Shown: positions 26,301-38,387, counted from the first letter of the stretch. The stretch is DNA of 64,000 nucleotides from Alnus glutinosa (GCF_958979055.1 NC_084897.1:21873628-21937627); one strand, 5' to 3'. Notes: generated from the letters alone by a model not told the origin. Numbers and translations: made by a program.

Positions 26301-27456
26301 TTAATTTATTTTTATGAAGGTGTTGTTTTACTCCCTTTCTCATTTTCTCAGAAAGAAATGGACAGAAAAAATATATTTGATAATAACATTGCTGTTTCAG
26401 ATTGGAGTAGTAATTGAAGATAAAGACTTTCTTGATTCATCTATGAATGGAGAGCCTTGGCGGGCTGGAAAATTTGCTTATACTCTTCGGTGCTCCCTGT
26501 GGTCTGAGCACCTTGGTATATCTGAAGGAGAGGTTAGTAACATTAACCAAACATGAATGTTTCTACACTCCCTGCCTATCTGAATGAGATTCTTCATCCC
26601 TTACATATAACTCCATTATCATACGTACTTCACACAGATAGTCATCAGTTAATTGGTGACCTTATATGCTGCACTGACACTCTATGCTTTTAATTTCTTC
26701 AGATCAATCAAATTAGTGATCCTGTAGCAGACTCAACGTACAAAGATCTGTGGTTAGCAACTGCAAAGGTGAGATTTTTTGCCAGGTTTTTGAGAACAGG
26801 TTCAGTTAGTTTCAATGGGGTGTATGCTGTACTTTTGTGGTGTATGTGTATTGCCATCCAATATGTAACATTAATGCTGGTGGCCTCTATGCTTCCATAG
26901 TGAAGAAATTAGAGTTCTAGAGATTTCAGTATAGTTTGTAATGTAGGATATGAAGTTAGTGATATATGCATCTTAGAAAATGTGTGGAAAACTAGGCAGT
27001 TTTCACTGCTTTTACATAACCTGTACTTAATTATCATGCTATAATATGTGACAGAAAAATTCCATCATCTACCAAGATGTCTTTGCTTCCATTCCCAACG
27101 ATCACATACACTCTCGGTAAGATAACTACCATGACTGTGCTCTCCTTTTTGCTACACTTGTGGCTCATTCTCACATACTGTGTAATGTTGCTGTTGCACG
27201 CAGAGCTGCTCTAAGGCAAAGCAAGGCCCATTGGAAGGAGAAACTTGGCCACACCACTATTGATTTAGGAATAGCCCCTGAGAAGCTAGAATCCTCTGAG
27301 AATGGAGAACTCAAGGAAACAGATCCAATGGAGAGATTGAAGTCTATTAGGGGACATCTTGTTTCCTTCCCTTTAGAGTTCATGCGTGAAGAAAACAATA
27401 TGAGACCAGTATTCAATGAGAGTGAGTTTTATGCAGCTCCTCAAGTATTTCACTAA
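16014..27456 (+). CDS. PLDZETA2: Phospholipase D zeta (PX-PH type), probable PLD zeta 2
   Basis: Hydrolyses phosphatidylcholine and other phospholipids to phosphatidic acid. Twenty coding exons: 16014-16220, 17349-17450, 17598-17713, 17847-17988, 18626-18787, 20719-20898, 21318-21560, 21656-21772, 22674-22813, 22947-23096, 23516-23672, 23750-24277, 24443-24553, 24793-24939, 25026-25223, 25653-25754, 26401-26532, 26703-26768, 27055-27116, 27204-27456. They total 3315 nt and 1104 aa, close to Arabidopsis zeta isoforms, with all phases consistent. A PX domain spans about residues 40-180 and a PH domain about 205-360 ([15 protein letters not shown]). Both HKD motifs are present: H473-K475-D480 (HHEKLVIVD) and H904-K906-D911 (VHSKLMIID). 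The C-terminus ends APQVFH. There is no C2 domain, as expected for zeta. [17 protein letters not shown] and FNESEF favour zeta 2 over zeta 1. Zeta 2 is known for roles in phosphate starvation and auxin response. The first intron uses a GC donor. Confidence 0.95.
17053..17210. mobile_element. Small MITE in PLD zeta intron 1
   Basis: The left end GAGCAATGCTAATCTTCACA and the reverse complement of the right end (GAGTAATGTTATTCTTCACA) match at most positions. Internal parts also pair (GTGTGTTTTA against TAAAACACGC). Flanks TCAATATT and TCAATCTT could be an 8-bp target duplication with one mismatch, offset by one base on the right, which would fit a hAT-type MITE. Confidence 0.7.
19140..20450. mobile_element. 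Probable retroelement or other insertion in PLD zeta intron 5 (uncertain)
   Basis: Intron 5 is about 1.9 kb and holds sequence unlike the rest of the intron. It includes a 15-bp perfect inverted repeat (GCTCAATCTTGGCTC at 19396-19410, complement at 19451-19465), a GAATGGTCCGCTAGA direct repeat (about 19438 and 19480), and a long poly-A tract at about 20333-20370 next to poly-T. Minus-strand open frames of 60-70 codons are present but I could not assign a domain. Ends and target duplication were not found. Confidence 0.35.
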
Positions 27457-28123
27457 GAAGGTAGAGAAAATCATAGGTAGATATAATATATGAGAGATTC
27501 ATTGTTTTACCTACAATTGTAGATAATCCCACTTAAAAAAAAAATGTAGATAATCCCATTGTGAAAAAAAAAAAAAAAAAAAAAAACAGGAATGCATTAA
27601 CAGAAAGTTGACAGAACAATATTTATTTGTAGATATTTCTTGGGTAAAATTACTCGAGTGCCACATTGGCCTTCATGAATCTCTGTACAGCTACAACTAC
27701 TAGTTGTAAAAGAAAAAAATATATGTATATACATTTTTTTTTCCATTTAATCAAGATTCTCCATGCTCATTGAGTCATTGTCATATATATATATATATAT
27801 ATCCTTGTGCTGGATTTGTGAACGGGTCCCTATTTTGGCTTTCAACCTATATACTGGTATTTCCACATTAAATCTCAAAGAATGATTATGTTTTGAATTT
27901 GTACTGGTTTCTACTTGTGGGAAAATTCTCATTATTTATTTTCAAATAAAAGTGAGAGAGAGAATGATTTAACAAACAATGCATCGCGATGCATTAAAAG
28001 GTGTCAAACTCACCGCAATAAAAATTTATGGTAGCGAAACGCCAAAATCTTTTTAGTTGTACAGAATAAGTCAACATAAGCCGCTATAAAAACCTCAAAC
28101 GCCGCTACTACAATTACATATAA
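27457..28123. other. 3' region of PLD zeta
   Basis: Presumed 3' UTR and downstream DNA with poly-A runs (27565-27588) and a short (AT)n run near 27783-27802. No gene is seen. Confidence 0.5.
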
Positions 28124-28359
28124 AGGGGAAAAATGCTTCAGAGATCCATGAGGTATGACTTTTTATCAAGTCACTCTCTAAGGTTTGAATTTTATTGACT
28201 TACCCACTAAAATTACAATTGTTTTCAAATATATCATTTTGTCAACCTTACATTAAATTTTTACTGGTGCTAGGTTGCCGCGCAAACCAACTGACCAAGG
28301 GTGCCCAAGTAAGGGCTAGCTCTATGCTGGGGGTGGCCGTGCCAACCACCCCTTAGAGG

Positions 28360-30191
28360 TATGGGTGTAATTTCGGACCGATTATAACCGGTTAGGAAAT
28401 CAGTTCCGGGTAACTCGAAAACTGAGAAATCAGTTTGGTCCCCGGTTATAAACCCAGAGCCGGAATCAGGTATTAATTTTTTAGGCGCCCGATTATAACC
28501 AGATAACTGGCTCCGGATGTATAATAATAATGTATTAAAAAAAAATTAATAAATTACTCCACCCTTTACCCTAATGCTCCGCCTCGTCACCCCTTAAGTT
28601 CTTATGATCTGTTTCGATGTAAGAGTAAAATTTTGATTCTATTAACTTTTTGCTAGAGTGTATGTTTTTTCAGAAAAATAAATTATATTTTATTCAATTT
28701 TTTTAAATTTTATTTCACAAAATTAAATTTCAAAATTTGCACACCGAATAAAAATTAAATTCTAATTTAAAAATGGAAGACCCAAACGGACGATAACCTT
28801 TCCTTCTGACTTCTCACCTGCGATCCGCTGCCTCCTCCTTCACAAAGAACTGAAAGAAGACTTCTTCTTCTTCACACTGTCAAACCTTTGGGCCCTTCAC
28901 ACTCGATCCTCTCCACTGTCAAACCCACGACTCCACTGCCCTCACCATCTGACACCAACGCAAACACGCCTCAAGAGCTAGAATCCGGTATATTTGGACT
29001 CACCCAATCGTACCTTTCGGCTTTCTCCGTCTCTGTTTTTGCAATTTTCTCTGAATCTCAGTCTTCCTTCTTCAGCGACCCAGCACTGGTACGCCCCCCA
29101 AAACCCTGATCCCAACTTTTGGAATCAATGTCGATTGCTCACTGTGCTTAATTTTGGGTAGGGAGTGATTTGGTGTTGGTTTGATTGGATCTGTGTTCGT
29201 TTCTTTCCTTTTTGAGATCTGGGTTTTCCTCACTGGATTATAATAATGGGAAAAGGGTTACCCCTTTTTTGGTGTGCGTGTGTGTGTGGTTTTATGCTTT
29301 TTTGCTTGCTGAGAAATGAGAATCGTGGAAAAAACAGAGAAGAAAATTTGGAAGAACCAGTCCTCTTAATCTACCAGAACAATCTGCAAAGAAGACAGAT
29401 AATGAGTCACTAACTGTACCGCCCGGTTTTTCAGAATTGGCATTACTCTGTCGTGAGTTGGTTTATACAGTTTATTCTGAAATTCCAAATCTTGTGGATT
29501 GTTCCTTTTCGTTCTGTATTATTGATCCGTAATCGGGTATTGAAACTTGGGGCGCTACCGATCTGGATTTCGTATTTTGCTTTGTTTTATGGTGAATCGA
29601 TATGAGTTTGTGCTGTATCTTCTCTTAATTATGTGAGCGCGATGGTACAACCTAGTGGAAACAGTATGCCCATGTTATTTGGAAGAGTCGTGATTAGTGC
29701 ACAACAAAATTGCACAACATATGTACAACACTACATGCATAAATTAAGACTCATGTGATGGGTCCTATTCGTATGAGTTCTACATATATATCTTGTGTTG
29801 TGCAATTTTATTACGTGAAAATTTTTTCCCTATTTGGAAAGTGTTAACGGTGGTGGTTCTAATTTAATTTCCTTTGAGATTTTTCCATAAATTTTTACAT
29901 CCTTAATTTAATTTATTGATTAAATTAGGCCAAATACCTTAAAAATTGGCTAAAATTGTTCAAATAAAGCCCAAAAAAAAAAAAAGAAAAAAAAAAAAAA
30001 GGCAAATACCTAGATAGGCCAAAAAAAATTTTACTACCCGATTCGGATAATCAGTTTCACCTAGGTTAACCCCGGTTAACCGGGATACCCTGTTCCGGAG
30101 CCGGTTATTGAAATTCAATAACCGGGGACTCCGGAGTCGGTTCTTAGTTATTGGCCAATAATCGAGAACTAGCTCTGAATTTACACTCCTA
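28360..30191. mobile_element. hAT-superfamily non-autonomous element with cargo (1832 bp)
   Basis: The flanks are an exact 8-bp duplication, CTTAGAGG at 28352-28359 and 30192-30199. The left terminus TATGGGTGTAATTTC and the reverse complement of the right terminus, TAGGAGTGTAAATTC, match at 12 of 15 bases. Beyond them the subterminal DNA is crowded with CCGGTTA / TAACCGG words on both ends, as in plant hAT MITEs. An 8-bp duplication is the hAT signature. No transposase frame is present. The interior (about 28790-29600) looks like a host gene 5' end: a C-rich leader, an open frame from 28888, a GTACGC donor-like site at 29089, then T-rich intron-like DNA. This suggests a captured gene fragment. 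Confidence 0.85.
28888..29109 (+). pseudogene. Putative captured first exon inside the hAT element
   Basis: The open stretch begins MGPSHSILSTVKPTTPLP and is rich in Ser and Pro, as in an organelle-targeting or disordered N-terminus. It is preceded by a pyrimidine-rich leader. At 29087-29092 the sequence CTGGTACGCC could be a splice donor, followed by DNA that looks like an intron. I do not recognise the source gene. It may be an accidental frame. Confidence 0.3.
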
Positions 30192-30199
30192 CTTAGAGG

Positions 30200-31613
30200 T
30201 GAGGATAGCCAAAGCAGACACCTCATTTATTGTGTTTTTTTTATAAAAAAATTTAAAAAAAAATTATTATTATTATTATTTATTTTTTTTAAGTATAATT
30301 TTTTTTCTTTTTTTCTTTTTTTATTAAAAAGGGCATGTGTTATCTTTTAATTGGGCATGACATGCAGTACCATTTTAAATTTAAGAGAACGTAAACAGAA
30401 TGATCTATTTGATAATATTTAAACGTGTAGAGAATAAATCGATCAAATTTAATCCTTATAAAAGAGTTGATTTAATAAAAAGTGATACACCTCGAAAGCA
30501 TTTTTCCCAAAAAATTAAACTGGTTCATGGAATTATGGAGGGCAAAACGACGATGGTTCCTATATTTCCATAATATGACAGTCTTTTCTTTTCGAGCTTC
30601 TCATATAACATGACAATCAAAGGCAATTATTCCTATTTCCGCGCCTTCTCTTAATAGACGAGAAAGTAAACCCTCCAGCCCCGAATCTACCGAGACGAGG
30701 TACTGAGCGAACTTTGCATTTTGCTTTGTATGCTTAGGATTTCAGTATATGGGTATTTGGTTTTTGTTAATTTTATGTCCTTCTCGATTTGCATTTCATG
30801 GTATTCTGAATTGGGTGGTTGGTTTGAAAAAATAAAAATAAGGGCTTTATGATTAGTGTTTAGTCTGATGTGTTAGTTCAAAATATCAAATATGGGTTTA
30901 AAGCTAATAAGAGGTTGTTTTTAATTTCGTTGATTTTCCGTGAACCTTTTTCTGCATTTTATACTTTTTTGGGATTGGGTTCTTTATGATTGCATTTTTG
31001 CTGGAGTCCATTGCTTTGTTATGTGCATTTTACAACTTTCAGATGATTGGTCTGAGTACAGTTTGTGTGCAGCTTGAAATGTACTATTGTGGGGCTCGGT
31101 TTTAATTGAAAGAAAAATATGATTTGATTTTTTAGGACTTGAACACTTTCTTTGGTTCCTGAGAGAGACTGAGGAAGAAACAGGAAAAGAAAGCGAAATT
31201 TTACTTTTAATTTTTTAAAAATAAGAAAGAAAGAAAAGGGAAGATATGACTCCACTGAGGTAAATTGTTTTGTATGGCATAAATAGGTGTAGATTATTGT
31301 GTCCATGAATCATAAGTAATAAATTATCTAAGAGTTAAAACTTGGTTTCTTTTCCTTTGCCTACCTTTTCTCAGCTGCCAAACAGAGTTGAATTTGGTCT
31401 TTAACTTTTCTATTTAAGTATTTCTGTAATTGATTGGGGAGAGATGAAACATGTGTGAAAACTGATGTGTGTGCGGCTGCCTAGATATTTCTTGATTGTG
31501 TATCTTTCAATAAAGCAACTCTCTCTCTGCCCCCGTGTGTCTAATGGTGATTATGTGTTATATATCTATTGAATTAACGTTCATTATTACCTTTTAACTA
31601 AAGGTTTGGCTTA
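30200..31613. other. Upstream region and 5' leader of TEN1
   Basis: No other gene is seen. The leader may begin near 30650. CGAGACGAG followed by GTACTG at about 30701 looks like a donor of a 5'-UTR intron, and CTAAAG at about 31604 could be its acceptor just before the start codon. A CT-rich run lies at 31520-31530. Confidence 0.45.
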
Positions 31614-33483
31614 ATGGCATCATCTGCAATAAAATCTGGGGCATTAGTGTCACTAGAAGAGATACACCCATCTTCTCCATTCTTCAAGCAAGGGGCATCA
31701 CTTAGAGTTACTGGAAAGTAAGACTTCTGCCCATCCAATGCTAAATTAGTGGTCATCTATGTCATGTGCATGAATTTTCATGTGTATCTTCTTCCTCTTG
31801 TATACTTTTTTCCAAGTTTCTTTAACATCAGTGGCAGGATCCACCTGAGGTTTTATTTGGGCTTCCAAATTCAGAGGATTTTTTGTTGAAGGCTTATAAG
31901 CTTTAAAACTTCACATTCGTCTATTGTTATTTTTATTGAATTTGGGAGATGATGGTAGATTAGGGTAATAGAAGTTCTCAAGGAAGGATGTTGGCAATAT
32001 TGGTTCATGAGAAGTTGTATATCAATAGAGGAGGTGCTGACAAAGGTGGTGGGGTTGGTGGCAGTGATGTAATATTAAAAAAAAAAAGGTGAGATGGGAC
32101 TGGAGTGGTGATAGAGATTTTGGAGGGATGTTGGTGGTGGCACTGGAGGTGGTGATGATGTTGGTGATAGTGTTAATGGTTTATGTCAGGCTTTTGTATA
32201 AAAGTAAAAAGATAGGCAATATTTCTATGATCTTCGTACAACTATGATTCTAGCATGTCTGGGTTCAACAGGTATGAAAGCCGGCTAGTAGTTCTTTGGT
32301 TCTCTTGGTCATAACTTAGAGCCTGCAAAAGAGATTTGACTCATAGTCCTTGCCATGTAATTTATAGTTTCTTTCGTTTTGGTTTTAGATTTGTCATCTG
32401 TAATATTTATATTAGATTTCTAAATGGAGGGAAAGTTTTGATCGTTATCAGGCTTTTGTTAAATTTGGTTCTCTAAACTTTTGCATTTGGATTTTTTAAA
32501 CTATCCAATAATGTATACTGAAGAAGGATGCCATCACAGCCCAATAGCCCATACTGTCAAGCCCACCTGAGTATTTAATTGCAAGATTAGCAAACCGCCT
32601 GGTACAATTAGCATTTCATAGTCTTAGATCTTATTCCTGAATAGATCTTATTTTATAGTTTTCTTTTGCTTTGGAGATCCTTCTCACTTATATGGTTTCT
32701 AGTATTTAAATAAAAAACTTCAAATACATTGTTCTCAGCATGGTTACATGAAAGGTTATGAACTCATTACCATCCAATCAGTTTGCCTTTTGACTGAGGG
32801 AAATATCTTGGTGTGTGCCAACAAATTGTGGAGCTCTGTCATCTCCATGTGCCTTCATATAATGGTTATTCCATCTGTTGATGCTCTCTCTTGTTTATAC
32901 ATATGATTCAAATCCTAACTGATCTTATAATTGGAAAATGTCAACAGATTTAAATAATCCTGTAATCCCTTGCACAATTATGTATTGTTTCTGCTGGAAT
33001 GGGAGGCTGGATGATTGCAGTACTTGTATTTTATTATCTTCATTGTTAATATCTTATATACATAATACAATATCATTGAAGAGAATATTATATCTTGTAT
33101 TCTTGTTCCCCAACAGGCTACAAGAGTATTCTGTTGAGACAGCTATAGCCATAGTTATTGATGGAAATGCCAACCTGAAGATCAACACTCAGCATCTGAG
33201 GGACCTTAGCTTTCGAGTCGGTTCCCTCTACCAATTTATCGGTGAACTCCTTATCCAACCTGATAATGAGGTGGGATACTGGCTCCATTGGTTCAAGGCT
33301 TAATAGCCTCTCTCTCTCTCTCTCTCTCTCTATTAGGATAGTAATCTCTGGCTTGCCATTTCATTTCAGGCAATATTGCAGGCACGTGTGGGTAGGAATA
33401 TCGATGGAATTGATCTAAATCTCTATCATCAGTCCCTGCAGCTGTTAAGACAATTTCAAGCTGATCACTTGAGTACCCCTTGA
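31614..33483 (+). CDS. TEN1: CST complex subunit TEN1 (123 aa)
   Basis: TEN1 joins CTC1 and STN1 in the CST complex, which protects chromosome ends and helps fill in the lagging telomere strand in the nucleus. Coding exons are 31614-31717, 33117-33270 and 33370-33483, together 372 nt with matching phases. The small protein is a single OB-fold. Recognisable stretches are GASLRVTGKLQEY (residues about 27-39, joined across exons 1-2), FRVGSLYQFIGELLIQPDN (about 68-86) and ARVGRNIDGIDLNLY (about 91-105). Length fits plant TEN1 (MDO1 in Arabidopsis). The ATG at 31614 is the first in frame and gives the normal MASSAI-type start. No lesion is seen. Intron 1 carries a GGT-rich low-complexity patch near 32040-32165. 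Confidence 0.92.
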
Positions 33484-33710
33484 TCCAGTTTTGGTTTTGA
33501 AAGTTACAACTGGAGATTTCACCAAGAAATTTATAATAGCAAACTAACTAGATCTCATACACAACATATACAAAGTTGGATGGTGTCTTCTTTGTTCTCA
33601 AATATTCTGATCTGGATGTTAATTTTCCTTTTACCTCTTCTTTAACCATGTTCATCAAAAATTATTTCGCATTTTGCTTTCTGGATGTTATTCTTACATC
33701 ACATTGGACG
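33484..33710. other. 3' region of TEN1
   Basis: Presumed 3' UTR. Nothing else is recognised. Confidence 0.5.
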
Positions 33711-33856
33711 TTATTCTTACATCACATTACATTACATCAATCCTACACCAAGACGCATTGGGTGTGTGACCCATATATATGGGACTCACATGCATGGGTC
33801 ACACACCCTATGTGTCTTGGTGTAGAATTGATGTAGGGTAATGTGATGTAGAAAAA
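33711..33856. mobile_element. Foldback MITE
   Basis: The left arm (about 33711-33773) and right arm (about 33794-33857) are complementary over about 60 bp with few mismatches. Examples are CCTACACCAAGACGCATTGG against the complement of CTATGTGTCTTGGTGTAG, and TACATCACATTAC at both outer ends. The loop is about 20 bp. The arms share CAAGAC-CATTGGG and GTGTGACCCA-type words with the hairpin at 53136-53220, so both may belong to one family. Confidence 0.8.
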
Positions 33857-36800
33857 TCATTTTCCATATATATATGCCGGAAATAAACAACTTCAGGAGC
33901 ACAAGATTACTACATAGATTTTATTTCTATGTCTTAATATATTCCATATACTATTCAAAATTTCAAATAAATATCATTCACCCAAGCTGTTATGATAAGA
34001 GTTTAGACCAAAAAGCTTATCTGGGTATACAATTAAAGGTATCGATTTGTATTTAGAACAACAAAAAGATGCACATGCCCGGCGTGATGAGATGGTATGT
34101 TGCAACTAACGTATTTACTAAAATCCCAAGGAAAATGAGAGATTACTCAGCTTTTGCAAATTTTTACACCTTATTTATATAGGAGTTCTCTTCCAAGTGG
34201 TATTCCTTTGTAGTGGCCTCAATGCAATTTCCATAATTCCATATGATTAGGCATGCACTAGGGAGGAGTTTGAATCCCACAATAGGAGTCACACACTCTT
34301 GATAAGTGTTAGCTATTTTGAGTTCTATTAATAATCTAGTGGGGCTGAGTCAAGCTATGGCTCAATTAGTCTTAAGGAAGTGCATGCGGCTCTTCGTCGT
34401 CTAAGATCCTCTTGAGTAATTCTCAGTAGGTAGGAGCTACCATAGTAACGCCCAAATAGAGTAGTCACAGTTGATTCGTCCACTCCTATCCTTTTTAATT
34501 AAAAAAACAAAAACAAAATAAAGACTCAATAAGATTTTATTTAGCGTTAATTTTTATATAAAGGGCAGTTTTTTTATCCTATCCACACTTTAGAAGGCTC
34601 CATTCTCATATTTCTTATAGAGAATAATAATAGACGCAATCCTTAATGGCCACCAAAAAAGAGGAGTAAAGATCACTTAAAAAAAAAAAAAAAAGAGTAA
34701 AGAGAAGAATATCCAATTGCTTGTTTCTCTTATCAAAAAAAAAAAAAAAATTGCTTGTTTCTTTTAACACTACTAGTATTATAGTAACATGCATGACTTG
34801 ATCGTATCAAAGGAATTTCTTCCACACATATGTTTAAAATTCAACGTATTAGTACTAAATTATTAAATTATCATTTATTTTAAAAGTTTAAGCTAATACA
34901 ATAAAGTAAATTTAATCACCTAATTAATATTTTAATATTTCTTCCTCGTGGATGTAGGGTGAATTACATAGACGTAGTTAGAATCGAGATCTCTGCTCTG
35001 ATACTATGTTAAATCACTAATTATCCCCAAAGCTTAAGCAAATTTAATTTAAATAATAAATTTCATTATTTTTTATAAATTTAATAAACTTAAGCTTTTA
35101 ATTCAATTGATAATTTAACATAAAGTAATGTTATCCTATTTTATTAGAAATTTAACAAAAACATCTCAAATTTTATATTCAAAACCACCTAACCTAAGAT
35201 TAGTTATGCCAAGCATCCTAGACCAATTGACCCAATGGCTTATGATTTATCTTATGAAAAAATACATTTACATTTTCAATTTACCACACAATTTGCAATG
35301 CCCCCTTCTCCTGATTTTTCAATTTGATTAATAATAAAATATTGATTAAATAATAAGATAATAAGAGAGAGGGAGAGACAACAAACCAACAAAAATGCAT
35401 CACTTCAATCTAAATTTTTTGTTTTTTTGTTTTTGTCTCCAAGCTTCACCCCCCATATACCGATAGAATAATTGAAAAAATTTATTAAAAAAAAAATCAG
35501 AAATCATTAATTACCTTTTTTTCTAATTTTTTTTAAGCACACTACAATTATTATTATGCCAAAAATATCTCCCCGTTTATTAGATCACTACGTACATTAT
35601 TAAAATCAAAAGATTAGAAAAAGGCATCGTTTGAAATTATTTTCTTCTCCTCTTTCCTTATTTTTACTTCTTTAAAAAAAAAATCAACTTCAAAATATTT
35701 TGAACTTTTTTTTACTTTTTATATCACATTAACACTTTTTTATTACTTTTTAAATAAAAAATTTACTATAATACAATTTTATTTTATTTTTCTATATAAA
35801 TTATTTTAATTTCAAATCACATCAATCTTATTTTTTAATCATTCAAAAATAATTCAGAGGAAAGAAGGTGCCAGAGATTTTCAAACAGGAAAAAGATTAC
35901 AAATGATGTAATATAAAAAGAGAACATATCTAACGGTTGCGTGATGGGTCAGAAGTCATATATATACGGGACCCACACTGAAAAGTTTGAATTTTCTTCA
36001 ACTTTCTTTAGACTCCGCACCTACCAATAGACAAAGAGAAGCCTCGTTTTGACGCGTTCTCTGGAATGGACGTCGTTATCCAGTGCACCGCCCCACATGT
36101 GATTGTTTGGTCATTACGTGGCACCCTTTTATTTGATTAAACTCACGACCCCACCTTACGCCTTGGGCCCTCCATGCACTCACAGACTCCCTCCCTCCCT
36201 CCCTCGCTTAGCACCGACTTCCATCCCGCATGCCGCATGTATCACATGTCACATGTGTACCTCCGCAACACGAAAGAGAAATAACTTGGGTGTGGCACTC
36301 ATATCCAAACCCAAGTCTACTCGAGTTTCTATAGCTCGACACGTAATGTTGGTGGGTCTCAGTGATGAGCATTTGTACGTTTGTTTGTGGTATGATGATC
36401 CATTGATCATCATGGGTCATCTGGATCAATTTTTCTCACATGTGGACCAGCACAGAGAATTGAAAGGCGGGTGATCACTTTATACACACCATGACTTTCC
36501 CATGATGGAGATAAACGTTTTTTTACCGACTAGAGAATCATGGGGGCCCACAAAAGAATATGGTTCTCGGGTCTTCTATCCGGCACTGCCTAGTGCCTGG
36601 TCACTGGTCAGCCATGATGGTATAGTAGTACTATACTACTATAGGTGGGAGTGGGACCATCTGATCGTGAACTTTGCTTGACCTCCACATACAAGGAAAT
36701 GACTGGTTCGTAAAGGACGTTTGTGTTTGTGAATTTTTATTTTTTAAAAAAAAAATTAAAAAAATAAATAATAATAATTTTTTTTTAAAAAAGAAAATAA

Positions 36801-37663
36801 AAGAAGAAGGAGGTTTTGTATGGAACTATGGAAGATCAGGTTGGCCTACCAACACCCAAATGGGAATCTGATACTCAATATTGAATTGCATGCTCAGTTG
36901 CCTAGATTTGGTCATCAAAACATGCGTGGAAGGTTTAACTATTAATTAAATGCTAAAATCTATTGTTTTTTATCAGTTTAATTTTATTTTTTTAAAATAA
37001 TTACTGATTTAATATGGTACCTGAATTTGAATACTAATTTTAAAGTTTATTCCTAAAAAAATAAGAACTTTATGCGGCCGTGTCGGTACTTGGAATTGTG
37101 ATCTTTATGATGCAGCTCTTACATGTTTGTTCCTAAGGATGTTGTATGAAGATACCAAAATTCCTTCAAGGTGTAACGATCAATTGAAAAAATGTTAAGT
37201 CACATCTGTACTATTATTCTAAAATGATTAGTCAATTTGAAAATTTCATAAAATCTCTTATAAAGCTTAATTTCACCTAGTAACTAAACAGTGTGAGACT
37301 TAACACTCATGACTATCTCTTATAAACTACTCATTCTATGTGAGCTATTCATCTCTTTACAATATGAGACCGAAATGTTACATAAGTAGCGTAGGATTGT
37401 TATCGGCTTTTTTCCAATATTAAGAAATATGGATTCAGCTCAAGTGCGTTAAACAAAGTTATTGGAGATCTCTTATTGTTTTTTAATGGTTCAGATTTAA
37501 TTTTACTCTCTTTCTTTCTCACGAAAAACTTGGAATTAAAAACTTTGCATTTCACACCAGATTTGGTGGTTTAATAGGTCTTGAATCTCTGTCTCGTATG
37601 AGTTGATAGCACAGTTTTTTTTTTTCAAATTGGGTCGTGAAAATTCTCCAACTTAGTTTATTA
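33857..37663. other. AT-rich intergenic region
   Basis: No gene is recognised. Contents include a possible tRNA-derived SINE remnant (GAGTTTGAATCCC near 34267), a PBS-like repeat at about 34850-35040 related to 12690-12910, a GC-richer patch at 36050-36480 with no domain in its open frames, and a 10-bp-arm palindrome TATAGTAGTA-CTA-TACTACTATA at about 36621-36643. Confidence 0.45.
34850..35040 (+). repeat. Second copy of the PBS-like dispersed repeat
   Basis: Contains CTCTGATACTATGTTAAATC (34996-35015) followed by CACTAATTATCC and an AAGCTTAAG tail, matching the order of words at 12690-12910. Probably a fragment of the same LTR-type or TRIM family. Limits are approximate. Confidence 0.4.
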
Positions 37664-37853
37664 AAAGAGTGGTACTATAAATTACATTTTTATCTCACAA
37701 TTATATAACAATGCTGATGTGGTAGTCCGAACCAACTCTTAAATTAGTCATTTTTTAATAAGAAAATAAAAATTCAAGGGTTGGTTGAGCCTACTACATC
37801 AGCATTTGTGAGATAGTTATGAGACAAAATTTTGGTATATAGCATTTCTCCTA
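37664..37853. mobile_element. Foldback MITE (about 190 bp)
   Basis: The left half (GGTACTATAAATTACATTTT, ATCTCACAATTATATAACAA, TGCTGATGTGGTAG) pairs with the reverse complement of the right half (TGCTATATACCAAAATTTTG, CTCATAACTATCTCACAAA, TGCTGATGTAGTAG). The loop is around 37735-37775. No target duplication was resolved. Confidence 0.75.
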
Positions 37854-38091
37854 TTCAAATATATGTGAAAATCTCATACTTTAAATACATTTGATTTTAA
37901 TAGACGAGTAAATTTCTAATAAACTCCCGAATACTTACTGCTTAAAAATCAATTTTTACTCCTTCATTTTTTTGCGAATTTAAAATAGGTCATTCCGTGA
38001 GTTTTTGGTCCAAATTTTTAACATCTGTTATAGCACATCACCTTAAAATATTGTATTTTTAATAATTTTATTTAAAAAAAGAAAAATGGGG

Positions 38092-38129
38092 TGTTTGGTA
38101 ATTTAAACGAGGATTTAAATTACCAAACA
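38092..38129. repeat. Perfect hairpin, 16-bp arms
   Basis: TGTTTGGTAATTTAAA is followed after a 6-base loop by its exact complement TTTAAATTACCAAACA. It may be the fused ends of a small element. Confidence 0.8.
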
Positions 38130-38336
38130 ACAACCCAAAGGGTAAAAAAGTTGAAAAGATAAATTAAAAAATAAAAATAAAAAAGGAAGAAGAAAGAAGA
38201 AAGCCAAACAGGCTAAAATTTATTATTTTTTAAATTCCTCAAGCCAGAAAATAAACGTCTAAAAAAGTGTGCAAAACTGTCAATTATCAATTATGAGCTT
38301 GATTGATTTGAAAAAATCAATAACGACCTTGTCGCT

Positions 38337-38338
<2 letters not shown>

Positions 38339-38387
<49 letters not shown>
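38339..38387. repeat. (AT)n microsatellite
   Basis: An uninterrupted run of about 24 AT units. Confidence 0.95.

Larger units (their letters stand above)
28124..30511. mobile_element. Older inverted-repeat element split by a hAT insertion (tentative)
   Basis: The left arm begins GGGGAAAAATGCTTC, and the reverse complement of 30495-30511 reads GGGAAAAATGCTTTCGAGG. The arms stay similar for about 100 bp (ACTTTTTATCAAGTC against ACTTTTTATTAAATC). A GC-rich core (28260-28351 and 30200-30225) resembles the centre of the 62.9-kb foldback element. No clear target duplication was found, so the exact ends are uncertain. Confidence 0.5.

Noticed and set aside
36103-36474. 123-codon open frame in a GC-richer patch
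   Set aside because: Low similarity to anything I know, and its His/Cys/Thr-rich text looks like translated non-coding sequence.
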